A stretch of DNA of 64,000 bases from Pocillopora verrucosa (lineage: Eukaryota; Cnidaria; Anthozoa; Scleractinia; Pocilloporidae), in assembly GCF_036669915.1 (NCBI RefSeq), contig NC_089313.1, forward strand, positions 17,670,662 to 17,734,661. The letters run 5' to 3'. This document shows, one piece after another, positions 22,701-46,400 of this stretch (its first letter is position 1; each line of letters starts with the position of its first letter). The notes below the pieces were generated by a model, which searched no databases, was not told where the DNA came from, and was given only the letters and a program-made list of their open reading frames with translations. Made by a program: the position numbers and the translations under genes.

Positions 22701-25098
22701 ACAATCGCTTCTTTGTCCTTTCTTGTCGTTACCTGATAGTGCAGCTTTAAGGATCTTCACCTTGCCGTATTTCCAAGACTCGTTGTAAAGTTTAGAGTAC
22801 ATCCATACCTACAGTGAAAAATACATTATAAATATGATATTTAAGAGAAAGTCAGGGACAAATGCATTACATCTCTAAATTCATTTCAGGTAATTAAAGC
22901 TGAGTCATGGCTCATAATCTCAATGCAAGCAATTTCTGCCCCACTCGCTCAATACCTTTGGAACTTAAGAATTATTTAGTGTTTTTTCAATAGGTTTTGA
23001 AAGTATCACAGGGGCAGTTGTATGGAAAACTGCGCCCTTTTCAGTTTTAAAGTACCTCAGAGATCTTAGTCCCCCAATTTGACAACTACGTTGAGTTTTA
23101 ACTTAAGAATCTTTGTAGAGTTTTGTACCAATCAAGTTCTGAGTCAACTGAGTCGTATTAGATTCTTGTTAACATAGCACCTTACTGAATTGTAGTACAC
23201 TTTCAAAACTTGCGGAAAAAGACAAATATCGCTGCCTGGCGTGAGTCCTTTAGCAATCACAATAATGGGCTCCTGGTTTTGTTAATCAGCAATTACTTCG
23301 CTCCTTGCCTTCTAGCCAATCAAATCACGGTAGTGCCTCTATCAGTTTTGGAGTGTTCTCCCGCGCTTAGCACGGGTTTGCTTTGTTTCCTTCGACCTCT
23401 GATTGGTTAATCTCATTAGCATGGATTTTATTTTTTTGTGATTGGCTAGATGTCGACGTTGCTATGAGCATTTGATGATTAAAAAAAAACTAACATACGA
23501 ATATATTTTCAATCGTACAGCGAGACTAACCTGTCTGCCTTCAAGCCAGCCGTACTTAGAGTCATCGTAAACTTTGCCATCTCTAGCGAGACATACATAA
23601 TAACCGCTACAATCGAAAAACAGCCAAAAGGTTAGAGTTTATTTGAAATGCTTTTTATTTAAAGATAAACAGGATTTATTCCAGCATTAATAGCCAAACA
23701 AGTCGAATGCGTTGTTTGCCATATCCTTGATATATTTTAGGGAGGTATTAGCAGAGTTGAGACGACGTAAACGGAAAAACACACACACATCTTTGCATAC
23801 AATTTCTTAGAGGAGAGTAGTATCAAAGCAATAAAATAAACATATCTACCTAGATAAGAGAAAGAAAATCTATGGCTCTCGTAACTGTCCTGCAAATTTT
23901 GGTTTGCGCTGATAGAGCTCACAGAGACAAAAAGAAAAATAATAAAACAATCATTACAAAAGTTCGCACTTTAAGGAGGATATTGTGTATTTTGAGAGAA
24001 TCCATAACTTAACGAAGTGCAGGACTCTTCTACACAAGTGGAAAATAAATGGAAAAATTGACGTGACTGAAGGAGCGTGAAACGTACTCCTTTACCATAG
24101 TAACGACATTCTTCGTTTCTACGGTAACTTCGAGATGTAAGCCTCAATGATCATAAGTGTTTAGGCTTAGGTTAAGTCAACTGTAGCCTCATTAGTACAT
24201 AATTGTGATTCTTTTGAGGTTTAAATTAAATGTAAGTTCAATATACGCGCACAATATTTTGGCTCTGTATATGCTGTTGTCAATATTGGACTTAAACGTC
24301 GAAATGTTCGATGTAAACTCATGAATGGAATTTTAAGCAAGGACAATACTTAATCAATACCTTTTACTCTACTTAACAATGAAAAGTTAAATTTGGTGCG
24401 TTTATTACATTTAATTCCTAATCGGTCCCCAAGTTAGATCGAAATTACTCAGTTAGTCGGTGGATAAACTCAAGTGTTACATCATGAGATTTTCAAATTG
24501 CAATTGGAAAGGTTATGTTAGAAGGGTCTATGGTAAGGCTTGTCCATCTTAAAAAATTTAGGCTAAACTGAGCGATGTCACCCTTCACAAACCTTTTCAA
24601 TCTTCTCCATCCTTAGTCACCCTTGTTTCTTTTTGGTTTTTATTGCTTTATTTGAGTATTTCTGTGCTACATAATTAATATTTTATAGTCTCCTTCAAAT
24701 TCAATTAAGTTTAACACGTCACGAGAAAACCTCAAATATGATGACGTTATTCCTCTGAGTATCTCTTCACAATCGTGGTTAACCAGCTCCGAGTGTGAAA
24801 GCTGATCCTAAACTGAGAGACGAATCACTTATGTACTCGAGGAAACGTAATTATCTATAGCGACATGAAATAATTTGTTATCATGCAACCCTAATCATAG
24901 AAGGCGGTCTTTGAGGCCTTTCGTCTCAGTTGGTAAATCATCCATGACCCTTAAAATAAACTCAAATAATAATTATGTTTGACTTCCCCACCCGTTTCGT
25001 TTATCACCAGACTTTTCAAGCCAGAAGTTGATAGTCTTGTCAAGCTCATCTTCCATTCTGGCCAAATACTGCTCCAGTTGGTCTCGTAACAAACCCAT
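19795..25098 (-). CDS. RENBP: N-acylglucosamine 2-epimerase (renin-binding protein)
   Basis: Eight coding exons on the minus strand: 25098-24992, 23606-23531, 22808-22733, 22367-22198, 21756-21532, 21075-20686, 20578-20491 and 19916-19795. They join in frame to 417 residues; the human protein has 427. Diagnostic segments are [72 protein letters not shown] and [11 protein letters not shown]. The enzyme interconverts N-acetylglucosamine and N-acetylmannosamine, feeding or draining the sialic-acid precursor pool, as an (alpha/alpha)6 barrel. His247 (NPGH) and His381 (FHVPR) are the likely general acid/base pair known from cyanobacterial epimerase; His315 lies in the WWPH motif. The start chosen is the Met of [19 protein letters not shown], which aligns with the family's N-terminal helix; the exon may extend upstream as a leader to an AG at 25128. 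The C-terminus ends in an Asn/Gly/Leu-rich tail. Confidence 0.94.
20082..20282. repeat. Dispersed repeat, family D, copy 2
   Basis: About 200 bases in RENBP intron 7, bounded by GTGGCAGATCCAGAGGG and GGTGGATCTACCCCCTGG, an imperfect inverted pair. The middle is related in reverse orientation to 7425-7480. Non-coding. Confidence 0.6.
20618..20664. repeat. Fragment of family A repeat
   Basis: ATTATAGGGAGAAGTTTCATG and the closing GGTGTTAAAGGGTTAA are the right end of the family A element, truncated. It sits just before a RENBP exon on the opposite strand. Confidence 0.6.
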
Positions 25099-25159
25099 GT
25101 TTGAAGGACTTGTATAATGGCCGAGCTCTGCAGAAACCAGATTATTAAAATAGGTCACA

Positions 25160-27445
25160 TGGGTTAGATTCTTTTAAAAAGCAATCAACAGGTCACTTTT
25201 AAACAGTCTCTATGGTCGTGGGAAATTTGCAAGGGACTCTTTGTCGATAGTATCACTTAAAACTGTCCCCTTATAAGTTACCAGAATACTGGTCTCAAAC
25301 CAGAAATTAACCCTCTTAAACTATTAAACTTAAACTCCCTCCTTCCGTAATAGGAACGATAAAATCGTAATTCTTATCCGGCCCAGCGGTGAATTATTTT
25401 TGCATAACGTGAGCTTTATTGAAAGAATTTATAGAAGTCCGACCGACCCTTTTTCTGTCTAACAGAAAATTTAATATGATTCCAACTTTTTCCCGAGCAA
25501 ATTGTGTGAAATAAAGAAAGGGTTCTTCTTAACTGATGGACAAGTTTAACGACTTACATAATTTAGATAATCAGGCTGACAAGCACAATCGATTGTATTC
25601 ACACATTTTTAATATACCAAAAGAGAGATATAGCAATATCTAGTTAAGTGATTGAAGAGTTGAACCAGTACTTATAGAATGACGTAGAAAAGACATGAAA
25701 GAACACCGTTGTTTACAATGGAAATTTTAGCAAGAAACACAATCTTAAGTGGCAAGTACGGAAGTTTTCCTTACCATTTCCTCACGCAATGTCGACGGAA
25801 TGTAAACTGTGCTGTTTACACGCTGGGTTATTGAAACTTGTCATGTGCAAAGCTTTAGCGATATTTTTATAAGAGAGGTTTACTTAACCTCAAAACATAG
25901 TAAAAGGGTAAATTGCAAGATCACAGCCATACCATGGAACACATTCCCATTTCAGAGAAAGAAAATCTTATTTGAAGGAGAGGTGTGCGAGTAAACTCTG
26001 TGCCACTTCAGCGAGTTCCTGCTGGCACAGTGGAAAAAGGACACCGCATTACGCTCATAAAACGGAGAAAAGAAAAGAATTGTTTTGCTCAAATATCGAT
26101 GCTTTTTTCCTTTTTTTCATTTAACTGAAGAACTACAACTACAACTCCGCGCACAATATTTAACGTGAATTGCACCGTTTTCACTGGATAAGCCAGTCGA
26201 CCAGCGGTTGGAGCGAACTCACACCACATAGGAACGACACAATTGTGTTGGAAGTAATAACAGTTGCATTTGTGAAACTTTTCGAAACGCATAAGCTCCA
26301 GTTTAAACTTTCCCGTCCTACGGTCCCCCCAGGAAATCACTGAGCTATGAGATTGTTGGTGAAAGTTTGTACTTACCGCCTAATTAGTCCTTTGGAAACC
26401 CAAAAACTTAGCCGACCAACACAGACACAGACACTTCAAGTAAAATAGTGTGGATGTGCAGGCGCTCCGGCAAGCCCCCAGTTGAAAATTGAGGTGGCAA
26501 CGCTGGTAAATACAGGAAAAGGCTTGTGATATTGCGCTGTTGCATCAAAACGCGTTCAATACAAGTTTCTAATTTCATAACACGCTTGGTAAATTTAGCG
26601 TCTCCCACACATGCCCCGGAGCTGTTTTTAGTTCGCTGAGGGAAAACAAAGGGTGCATTCGTCAAGCAATATGGGCCAGGTGTGACAATAGCTGGCGAAC
26701 CTTAAGCCGAGTCGATCAGTCAGAATAAGCACATTTATACTCAAGTCGACTCAAGGAAGTATGTAGTTCATCGAGATCTATACACTTATATACAAATTTT
26801 AAATTTATCCGGCACCAAACCTAATAAGCTCACTGCGTTCCAACCTGTACAAAATTCATTTTATTTGTATATATTTTTTTTTCTTCTGGAAAAATTCGTC
26901 CTGACCCTTAGCGTCACATGCTGATGCAACTCAGAACTCGTGACCAACACCTTCGGGGAGTCTAGTGTAAAATTTTACTAAGTGTTCTTGCTCATAAACA
27001 TCATGTCTCTTTTAAGGAAAACATTCATCTGAGAGTTTTGAGATAAAATGATGTCAGAGACTCTTTTAGTAAGACACTGATGGATCAAGGATTCACTTCG
27101 TTGCTAAATTTAAAGTTTATCAGACTTCTAAACAGCTATCATTTGTTTTGGTTTATTACAAAATTGTCTCAGTAACTTCCCTTAGGGAGGCTCAAAGCGC
27201 TTTAAGCGATCACTCAACAGTAATTATTTGATGGACTGATTCTACACCTTTTTTCGTTCCTTTCCTTGAAAATTGTATCGAAAAGATGCCAAAGTATTGC
27301 TCATTAAGAGTTTGTACTAACGGAGCGAGGTGGCTCAGATCCTGTGATGCAGATATGTATATATTTTTTGAAACGTTTACAGTTCAACGTAACAGTGTAA
27401 AAGGAGATTTAGAAACATAGGTCGTTTAGGTCAAGCTATTACAGT
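25160..27445. other. RENBP upstream region
   Basis: Non-coding flank of RENBP, about 2.3 kb. It includes short open frames (for instance around 26410-26660 on the minus strand) without conserved motifs. No RNA gene recognised. Confidence 0.4.
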
Positions 27446-27752
27446 AAGCTAAAATTAAGGGTGCTTCTACAAGTCTCTCGTGTTTCTATGGAAACCTTCC
27501 CGTTTCATTTCCTCGATCTCAGACTTCAGGCAAAACAATAAATAAGAACATAGTTTTCCATCTACCTATGTTTTGGGAATCATTAATTGTACGTCATACA
27601 GAAAGCTAAAACTAAGGGTGCTTCTACAAGTCTTTCGTGTTTCTATGGAAACTTTCCCATTTCATTTCCTCGATCTCAGACCTCAGGCAAAACAATATAT
27701 AAGAACATAGTTTGCCTTCTACTTGAGTTTTTGGGATCATTAATTGTTCGTT
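27446..27752. repeat. Tandem duplication with a period of about 157 bases
   Basis: The block starting AAGCTAAAATTAAGGGTGCT at 27446 is repeated from 27603 with only scattered changes through TCATTAATTGT. It is a local direct duplication in the spacer between RENBP and BCAS3, not related by eye to the other repeats. Confidence 0.85.
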
Positions 27753-29744
27753 AAAACTGACCTTGCGTAGATTTTCTTGGCCGCAAGTTGTAGTACTTCT
27801 TGGGCAATCTTGGCGTGTAACGGAGTGTTGTGTGACTGCCAACCTTTTTATTAACCTGGCTTCGAGTTACACGTTTACTTTTCACAGGACTCCCTCTACT
27901 GACTCTCCCAGAACCGAACCTTCTCCACTTTGTGCCTTGCTCTCGTCCTATCAGTCAACATTCGACGCAATAAAATATCAGTCTGGAAATTATCTGATGC
28001 GATATTGAAAGCATCATATACCTCGGGAAAGAAAAACAAGTGATTCCAAAGTGCCACGTAATTTATTACGGATGCAAGGCGACAGGAGAAAGTCATCGCA
28101 ACCGATGAAAAAAAGCCCAAATTGGTCCTTACTTTCTGTTTATTTCATTCCAGTTTTCTAACTTCTTTTCCATTACGCAGCGAAAATCGCCAAATTAAAT
28201 TAAAAATCGGGTCAAACCAAATTTCCTACCGAGTGCTACAGATATTCTGACGATTTGCAACTTAGCGATGAAAACAAACTGAGTGAGCCAAATTAAGTAC
28301 TTAACTACTGGATATGAATTTCCTCTTTTGCGAATATTACCTGGTACTATAGTGGGTGCCATTTACAGTACTGGAAGTAGATGCAGGACTGCAATGATGA
28401 AGTCAGTTTATTTCTTCGTTTCAGCGTGATTCCCGCGCGACATCGCTCTCGGGTTGCGTGAGTGGAATATAGGATTGCGTGACTACAACTATAGTTATCG
28501 ACCTCTCCACCAGTGGAATGCACTTAACGTCATACCTTGATCTTTAGTTCAATCTCTCTTCGAGGTGACAACATATCGAGTACCGCCCGGAACTTTCGGT
28601 GGGTGGGAGAGAAATGGGTGAGTAAGCGGGAGGGGGAGAAATAGATGACTAGATAGGCTTGTCGTCTTACGCAGGGGAAGAAGAGGAACAAAATACTTTT
28701 AAGCTTCATATGACGTTTTATTGTTTCTTCACCCATGAATATTTTAAAAATATAGAGACAATCTTTTTTTTCCCGTTGGATTCTGTTTATATCTACAGTT
28801 AACTGTATAAGGCTTGTTCATAAATTAACCCTTTTACTATTTCAAGGAAGTTACAGTTGGCCATTTCACATAAAATTCAGATTGAAAAGTTTACAAAATC
28901 CCTATTTACAGCTAGAAAGGGAAACAGAAGCCTTCTTTTAACATTATCATACAAGACCAAGAACAGAACGATCAATAAAATTCCTTGATTGATAATGACA
29001 CTATTTCAGGTCAAGAACACAGATTGATCAATTGCTCTTTGATTTTTATAAACACTATTCACACAGAGCTACTCAAATATCCTTAGTTAAATCGTAAAAA
29101 CCAGAACTAAACTTCAGCAAAACCGACGTTTAACGGTTGGAAAACTATACATCAATTTACAGTTGTGATAAATAAATTTGCCCCTTTACAGTGCGGCCAG
29201 AATCCAGGGACTTTTTTCCATTTTATACATTTTTTTACATTTTCAATATTTTATATATTTTTCTTTGTTATTTTATGCACCTTTACAACCCATAAAATAC
29301 ACACGAAGGACACTCAAAAGTCCAGAGCAGTTAGAAAGTTAGAAACACATCCAGTGCATGTCGATGCCCTAAAAATTATCAAAACTTTGGCTTTTTCTAT
29401 TTCTCACAAGCGATGCACCAGGCAGTAGGAAATTTAAAAGTAAGGATTGTGATTACATTCATGAAATAAATACCCGAAGTGTGGGAAAGAAGTCTATTAC
29501 AAATCGGTTCTCTAAGTGATGACAAAAGGTCTCTCTAACTTGAATTGTCGCTTCAGCAAGTGAAAACCGAAGAGAGATATCACACTCGAGAAAACCTAAC
29601 CAAATTATCTCATGGAATAAGATTATTTTTCATATATTTTTTGTTTAAGTTATTTTCAGTAGTTATTGATGCTAGTATATATTAATCTCTGCTAACACTT
29701 AACAGCTACCTTTATATAAGACAAATCAATCTGTCCAATCTTCC
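27753..29744. other. Spacer and 3' trailer of BCAS3
   Basis: Non-coding. The right part (about 28800-29744) is very AT-rich and probably contains the BCAS3 3' UTR. Nothing else recognised. Confidence 0.4.
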
Positions 29745-40090
<10,346 letters not shown>

Positions 40091-43000
40091 CTAGAGCTAA
40101 AGAAAGCTCTTTTCGATCTCCAGAACTGAAGATGAGGAAGCTATGTAGCTTTCTGGCTCAATTTTGATTACGTTTCCATCGCCGTTTCTTCATATCGTCG
40201 CTTTGAACATCATTTTAGATGACCAAAACTCTGTTTTGGCGCCTCGTTACGTCAGAAAAAAACATTGTTTATCTGCCTCGTTATCAGTGTTTTGGGAAAG
40301 GCCTGGGAACAATTGTTGAGAAATGAGGATGAAATGTTCGAAACGCGAATGATTACCTGTTGTTTTCCAAATGATTATCAGTTTAAATTAAGACTCTTTT
40401 TGTCTCCTCTTAGCAAAATGAGCAAAATGAAGACAAAGTGTCAAATTAAAATGATGCTATTTTTATCCGCGGGCGTTCCATACATATCCACAATCATTGT
40501 AACTAGCGGAATAGTAAAAAATTTAAGACTTGAGCTGCATCTGGAATGCGTTAAGTTGAAAACTGGCATAAAATATTACAAAAACTAAAGATAACCGATT
40601 TTTTTTTCCAGTTTCGATTTGTGTTTCGTGCAGATTCCGCACAATAGGGTGCCTCTGTGACGTCAAAGTTTTCAACCCATTTCCGTGCTTGTGTTCAAAT
40701 CTCTGAATTAATTTTGAATTTTTTATCAGGGCTGTGAACCCAATTTTTGAAAGAAAATAAAAAATCGCCACGTCAGTAATTATATTTGCCGAGTAATTTG
40801 CAATCATGTAAATATCATGTGAGTCTATCCGCCAACACAATAAAGAGCCCAGTTAGACAAAGAACTCCTAATCCATTTTGAATTGAATATGATGACACGG
40901 TCCAGATACCTTGAAAACTGACTTCGCTGATTGCGTACGTGAATGTTTTTTGTTTGTCTGTTTTTTTTCGCACTCGAGGGCTTTCCAAGTTGGGGAGCTC
41001 AGCCCCTTTTATCGCCAGGAGTGATTAGCACCTAATTTCTCCCCACGGTATCATTCCTGAATCAAAAATTTAGATCGTGAGAATAAAGAAAGTGATCGAC
41101 ATCTACAGTCGCTCTAATTTGTGAGAGAAATTTTCCTTGTCAGTGTCATGGGAAACGTGTAGAAAATAATGTGGAGAGTATGAACACTAATATTGGTTGG
41201 GGTGTAAAGGGATGATAGATGTGGGGGCCTAATAGAAAGAGGAGAAAAATCGGGCCTTATTAAAGGTTGATTCTCAGTATCGTGTTTCATAAACCTCGCG
41301 TAAATTTTCTTCTTTTTGGGGGGGGAGGGGGAGGGGAAGATAAACTTTTCTACTGGTCTGCCTTTGCACAGTGATATAAATGCATTGCCTTTCTGCGGAA
41401 AATGTCGCTTTTCATGCTGAAGGCGGCTCTCAATTTTCCACAGATGCGGGTGATCATAGTTCATTTGGGTTCCAACTAATCTTCCTCACGCTTGGACATT
41501 GGACCCGTTCGGCAGTCATCGCACATAAACAAAGTGCGAATTTTTCCTTTTTTCTGCAAAAGATATCCTTTTTTTAAGCAATGTTCATGGGTTTTCGTGA
41601 ACCTAGGGTTCTAGACCGTGGAACTGTTCTGTGACTCTGGACTGGAAAAATCTTCAACGGCCTTTTACAGTTTAAACAGGAAGATATGTTGAAATCATTG
41701 AATGTCTCCCCATACTTAACAATAAGTTAAGTGATAGGAATTCACTCTTTTTTACAATGAGGAAACATGGTATGAAAAGTCATTTTCAGCTCTCTGGACG
41801 CAGCAAACATTGCTAAAAAAGATATTTGATAATACAGAACAAAGACGATAAACATGCCAAGTGTCTTTTCCAATTGTCCAATTCACCATTTATGTTAAAA
41901 TCTAATCAATCCAGAAAGTGTATCCTGTATCATATTTGGGCGTAAGACAGGTTGGTTGCTTCGCTCGCTTATGGGCTATTGCCGAGAATAAATATATATT
42001 AAAGCGATTAAAACGTGCGTGGTACTATTTCATGTCCACGGCTTCTTCCTTGATCGCATTCTTCGTTGCTTCATTTTCTTTTCTTGCTTTTTTTGTAAAG
42101 CACTCCTAGGAAGGATTAGGAAGTCCTTGAGGACTGAGACGGTAGAACATTACTACGACACTTTAACTTAAGAAATATATATATTTCTTCCCTTATACCA
42201 CCTACCTATTACCATTATTTCATGCTAGGAAGAACATAGTTAGAATATTTTCAAATTCTATACATTTTCATGAGCTATGATTACCTCGAAATACAAATTA
42301 TCTACCTAAATTTTAGCTGAGGATTTAGTCAGGATGACTTTATATCAGAATAAATGATCTAATATAATACTGATCCGGATACATTTTTACATATAATTGA
42401 TGTTCAATATTTACATCCTACATGACCGAATCTGAGAATTTTCGACCAGCCATACACTATCAAAGTAAGAAAACAGATGGTTACGTCGAAATAATGAAGA
42501 TTTTTGTGTCCTTATTCAGTGACATTGTCGCGTATACCAGGTCTAAACAGAATTTGCAATCACTGAAAATTGAAGGAGAAAGATACTTAACAATACATTC
42601 TCTCTAACGACATACCTTGTCTTACAACACTAATTCTCTTTACCTAAAGCCGCAGTTCTATTATCATTATTAGTATTATTTGAAAACTATATAAACGAAC
42701 CCGACGTTTCTACCTCCTCGAATACATTGCATGGGATCGTCTCAATTCTTGCAATGATCCTCGAAAAAATGATGCTCGCATTATCATGTTTAGGAAAAAT
42801 GATCGCCGTTACCAAAAAAGCGGTATCATTCATAATCTCTATTTGCTGTTTCTCCTTAAACATAACCGAACTTCGATAAATTGACGGGTTCTCAGAATTG
42901 GTTACGGTCTCGTACAAATTATTGTGGATATTTTCGCATCAAACGGAGGCAAATATTGGTATCTTAAGGCTTGCTCATGAATAACTAATACTTTCCTACC

Positions 43001-43441
43001 TACTGGTTGTTTTCCAGAGGGAGATTCTGGTGTAAATCACTTTGTGGTCAAATATCTAATTTCCATGGCCTTAAAGTTTTACAGTTTCCTCTTTTCTAAT
43101 AAGTTTAAACATCCCTGCACGTTTTTTACATTGAATACTTTGAAGTTCCAAAAATACAAACGCATTTATTGTGCTGAGGAAACCAAACAATTCAGGTATT
43201 TAGGTCGGAAATAGACTAGGTGTTTTCAAATCCTTTGTTACTTGCTCAAAAAGTTAAGAAAATATACAGTGGAATATTTGGCCAGAATCCCCCAAAAATT
43301 CGAACAACCTTGTGTCGATTTAACTATGTTCACAAGTTACCAAAGATATGAATAGAAATCTAAATTACTGACAGTGTATACAGGAATAATAGATGCACGT
43401 GACTCCAGTGATATGAAAGTTTCTTTTGTAAGGAGGGAATG
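40091..43441. other. Spacer between BCAS3 5' end and P2X 3' end
   Basis: Contains the BCAS3 promoter side and the P2X 3' trailer, plus a family B repeat at 41000-41212. Open frames such as 40265-40588 show no conserved motifs. AATAAA on the minus strand at 43170-43165 could serve the P2X gene. Confidence 0.4.
41000..41212. repeat. Dispersed MITE-like repeat, family B, copy 2
   Basis: About 210 bases that follow the family B order: AGGAGTGATTAGCACCTAAT, ATCATTCCTGAATC, GTGAGAATAAAG, and the closing ATGAACACTAATATTGG with GGTGTAAAGGG. Diverged and non-coding. Confidence 0.65.
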
Positions 43442-46400
43442 TCATCTTTCTGCACTCACAAAACCGGAGGTTTCTGTACGCTCCTTGTCATCTTTAATCC
43501 GTTTATACCGCCGTGCATCACGATCCATGCTACCAGCACTGTGGAGATCACGTGCTCTTGAATGCTGCTGTCAAAAGTAAGACGGTATTTAGCTAAGAAT
43601 CACAAACAATATTGAAAAACTTCTATTGGTGATGAAGCTGTGAATAAGTAATTATCATTCACTCCTGAATTGAGTGCCACGTCCTTCCATTAGCTGTTTT
43701 GTTTCATCCCCAAAGCCCTCCTCATCATCTACAGTTCTTGTTACTCTTAATTTCATTCTGCCACTTATACATGTAGTTAGAACAATGTTTACTAGTTTTG
43801 ATGATTTATTATCGGCCATACAATATTTTATCTGAAGACTGAAAAGAAGCAAAGAGGCATCATAGAGCATCTTTAGATAATAAGGAAACACACATTTCAA
43901 AGTAATCCATATGTCAAACACATGGATTGACTGTGAGTTTATTAATTCATAAGAGAGATGAATTCTGTTCAGATTGTCAAAGCTTCGTTTATTGTCTTAT
44001 GCTGTCAAAAGCCTTTTTGCACCCACAAAAATCACATCACATGTTAAACCATTTATGACAATGGCATAAACAAGATTTTTTTTGGCTAATTTAATTAATA
44101 CAATTAAATGGGTATTTAAACAATTGAACAAAGGAGAAAATTATACTGGCCGTGACTCATCTACTTAACCCTTTAAACCCTGAGAGAGACCAGCATCTAA
44201 TTTCTCCTTAAAGTAATACAGCAGAATCATTCATTAAGACCATGAGAATAAAGGGAATGATTACCAACCAAAAAAGCTTTGACTGTTAAATGAATTCTCC
44301 TAGGCAGTACCAGAGGAAATGTATGGAAAGAGTAAGGAGAATGTGGATACTGATGTTAGGGTGTAAAAGCTTAATAAGAAGTTCCATTAAGAGTTAATGG
44401 TCAATGTACCTTTCTAAGAACATACAGGTAATTGGGGCTTGATCCAGGTTTAGAGTTCATCTGATTGCTCTATAAGTTGCTGTTCCCATGGGCACATAAA
44501 ATAAATAGCGTAGAAAGGAAAGTTGTTGGAAAAAAATCCTTCTCTTGATTGAAATCAAACATTGTTGGTGTTGAATTTGGACTCATATATATCAATCCAA
44601 AGAGCATGGAATACTTTCTACACAATGTTTAAAAAGGTTACCCTGACTTCTGTCAACTTTTTACAGGTCATAAATATTTGGATACCACAAAATACCCAAA
44701 CTGCCACTTCAGAATAAGACAAGAAAAAAGTTTGTGGTAAAATCCATATACACTTTGATGCAGTTTGCAATTGTTCCTCTATTAAATATTAACTGGATAC
44801 CGGTTAAATGCCTAAAGTTTTCTAAGCACAACAGTGACTATTGCTTACATTAATTAATGACCCGTTTGCTGGATAATGTTTAGATGTTATAGGGAGAAGT
44901 TACTTGTTCATCACTCCTGGGAGTTAAAGGGTTTCACAGAACATTTTGAATTACCTGTTCACTTTCAGGTTCAGAGTCTGTATCAGTATCAACCATCAAA
45001 TACTTTTTCTCTCTGTAAAAGTACTTCTTCTGCAGCACATACAGCACTACAATGTCACACAAAACTGTAGCCTACAATGGCAGAAACAAGGTGTGATGAA
45101 ATTTCATTTCATAACAAAACATGTACATGATGTGGCTTACATTTGTTATGCTTGCCCAAATATGTTATTTCTGATAACCCTAATTTAACTGCAATATCTC
45201 TATATATTCTCAATTAATTGCCTGCCATAAAAACTTGCCCTCCATTGGTGAAATGTTTGACTTATCCAACCCCTCTTTTAACCAACCTCTCCATTAGCAC
45301 CCAATCCCACTCTTCTTCCATTCACCATACACTCTCCTCTTAATCAAGTCAAGATCTCATAAAACAGATCCCAGATTTTATTTACATACACAAAAATGTC
45401 AGTTGAAAGGGTTCCAATAATGATCACATAGTTTACTCTTACCTACCTACATTCCTTCCAGTTTTTGCAAAATTTGAAAAAAAAAATTTACACTTGTTGT
45501 CCCCCTAGATGAATCAGTGTTCCCCACAAAGTCATCCCTTTACGTCAAAATACAAGACAATCCTTGTTATGTTTATCATCTGTAAAGTTTATCATTTGAG
45601 AACAAATATGTTACTTGCAAGTTACTGTAGAAGTACTACCTGGTTTACTGGTACTTACAATGCCAAGCAGGGCAACACCTGAACCCAAATTAAGAAACAG
45701 TGGAATTGCACTAAACTTTCCTCCCTGCAGAAATGAGAAAATAACTCAATACCTGCATACCACAAACTAATAAGCTCATAGCTTAAATTACAGAGAATTT
45801 CATTTCTACACTTTGGACATTACCTCTCCATACACCATGATCATGAAGCGTATTCCATAGGCCTTGAACAAAGTCCTGTGTAGGACATTGTCTTGAACAT
45901 AATAATTAGCATATCTGAAACAAAGTTGACATAAGTCATTGGACTTGAACTAACCAAGGATACAGTAAATAACTGATAACTAAAAGCAATCTGCTAATCA
46001 TATTATTTATTTACAAGTTCAGTAAACTCCTGGCTAAGCTTCAAGCTTCAGTATCAGTTGTAGCTGCAAAAACATCATTTTTCCTTTCGTAATTAGAATT
46101 TATGTTCTGGGAAACTGTAAAAAATTTAAGTCTTCACAAACTGACTTTGAACATTACTGGCCATCTTAAAAATAGGCCTGCTCTTTTTGCCATGTATAAA
46201 ATATTGATTCTAGCCAAGAATATCTAAAGAGTTCTGCCAAGAGAAGGCTTAAATTATGATGGACTGGCATCCAACAAGACAGAGTTACTACTATAATGTA
46301 TAAGCTTCACAGGCCAAAATTTGTTAACAGTTACTTCCTTATCCCCTGTAAGAGGAAAAGTTGGAATTTTGCTAAAAAAGAATGATACAGCAACTACTTT

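Noticed and set aside
26408..26665. 85-codon minus-strand frame upstream of RENBP
   Set aside because: No conserved motif, no splice partner, and composition like the surrounding non-coding DNA.
40265..40840. Overlapping 105-107 codon frames on opposite strands
   Set aside because: No recognisable protein features, and they lie in a spacer rich in decayed repeats.
43374..43580. Plus-strand 68-codon frame
   Set aside because: Antisense shadow of the last P2X exon.
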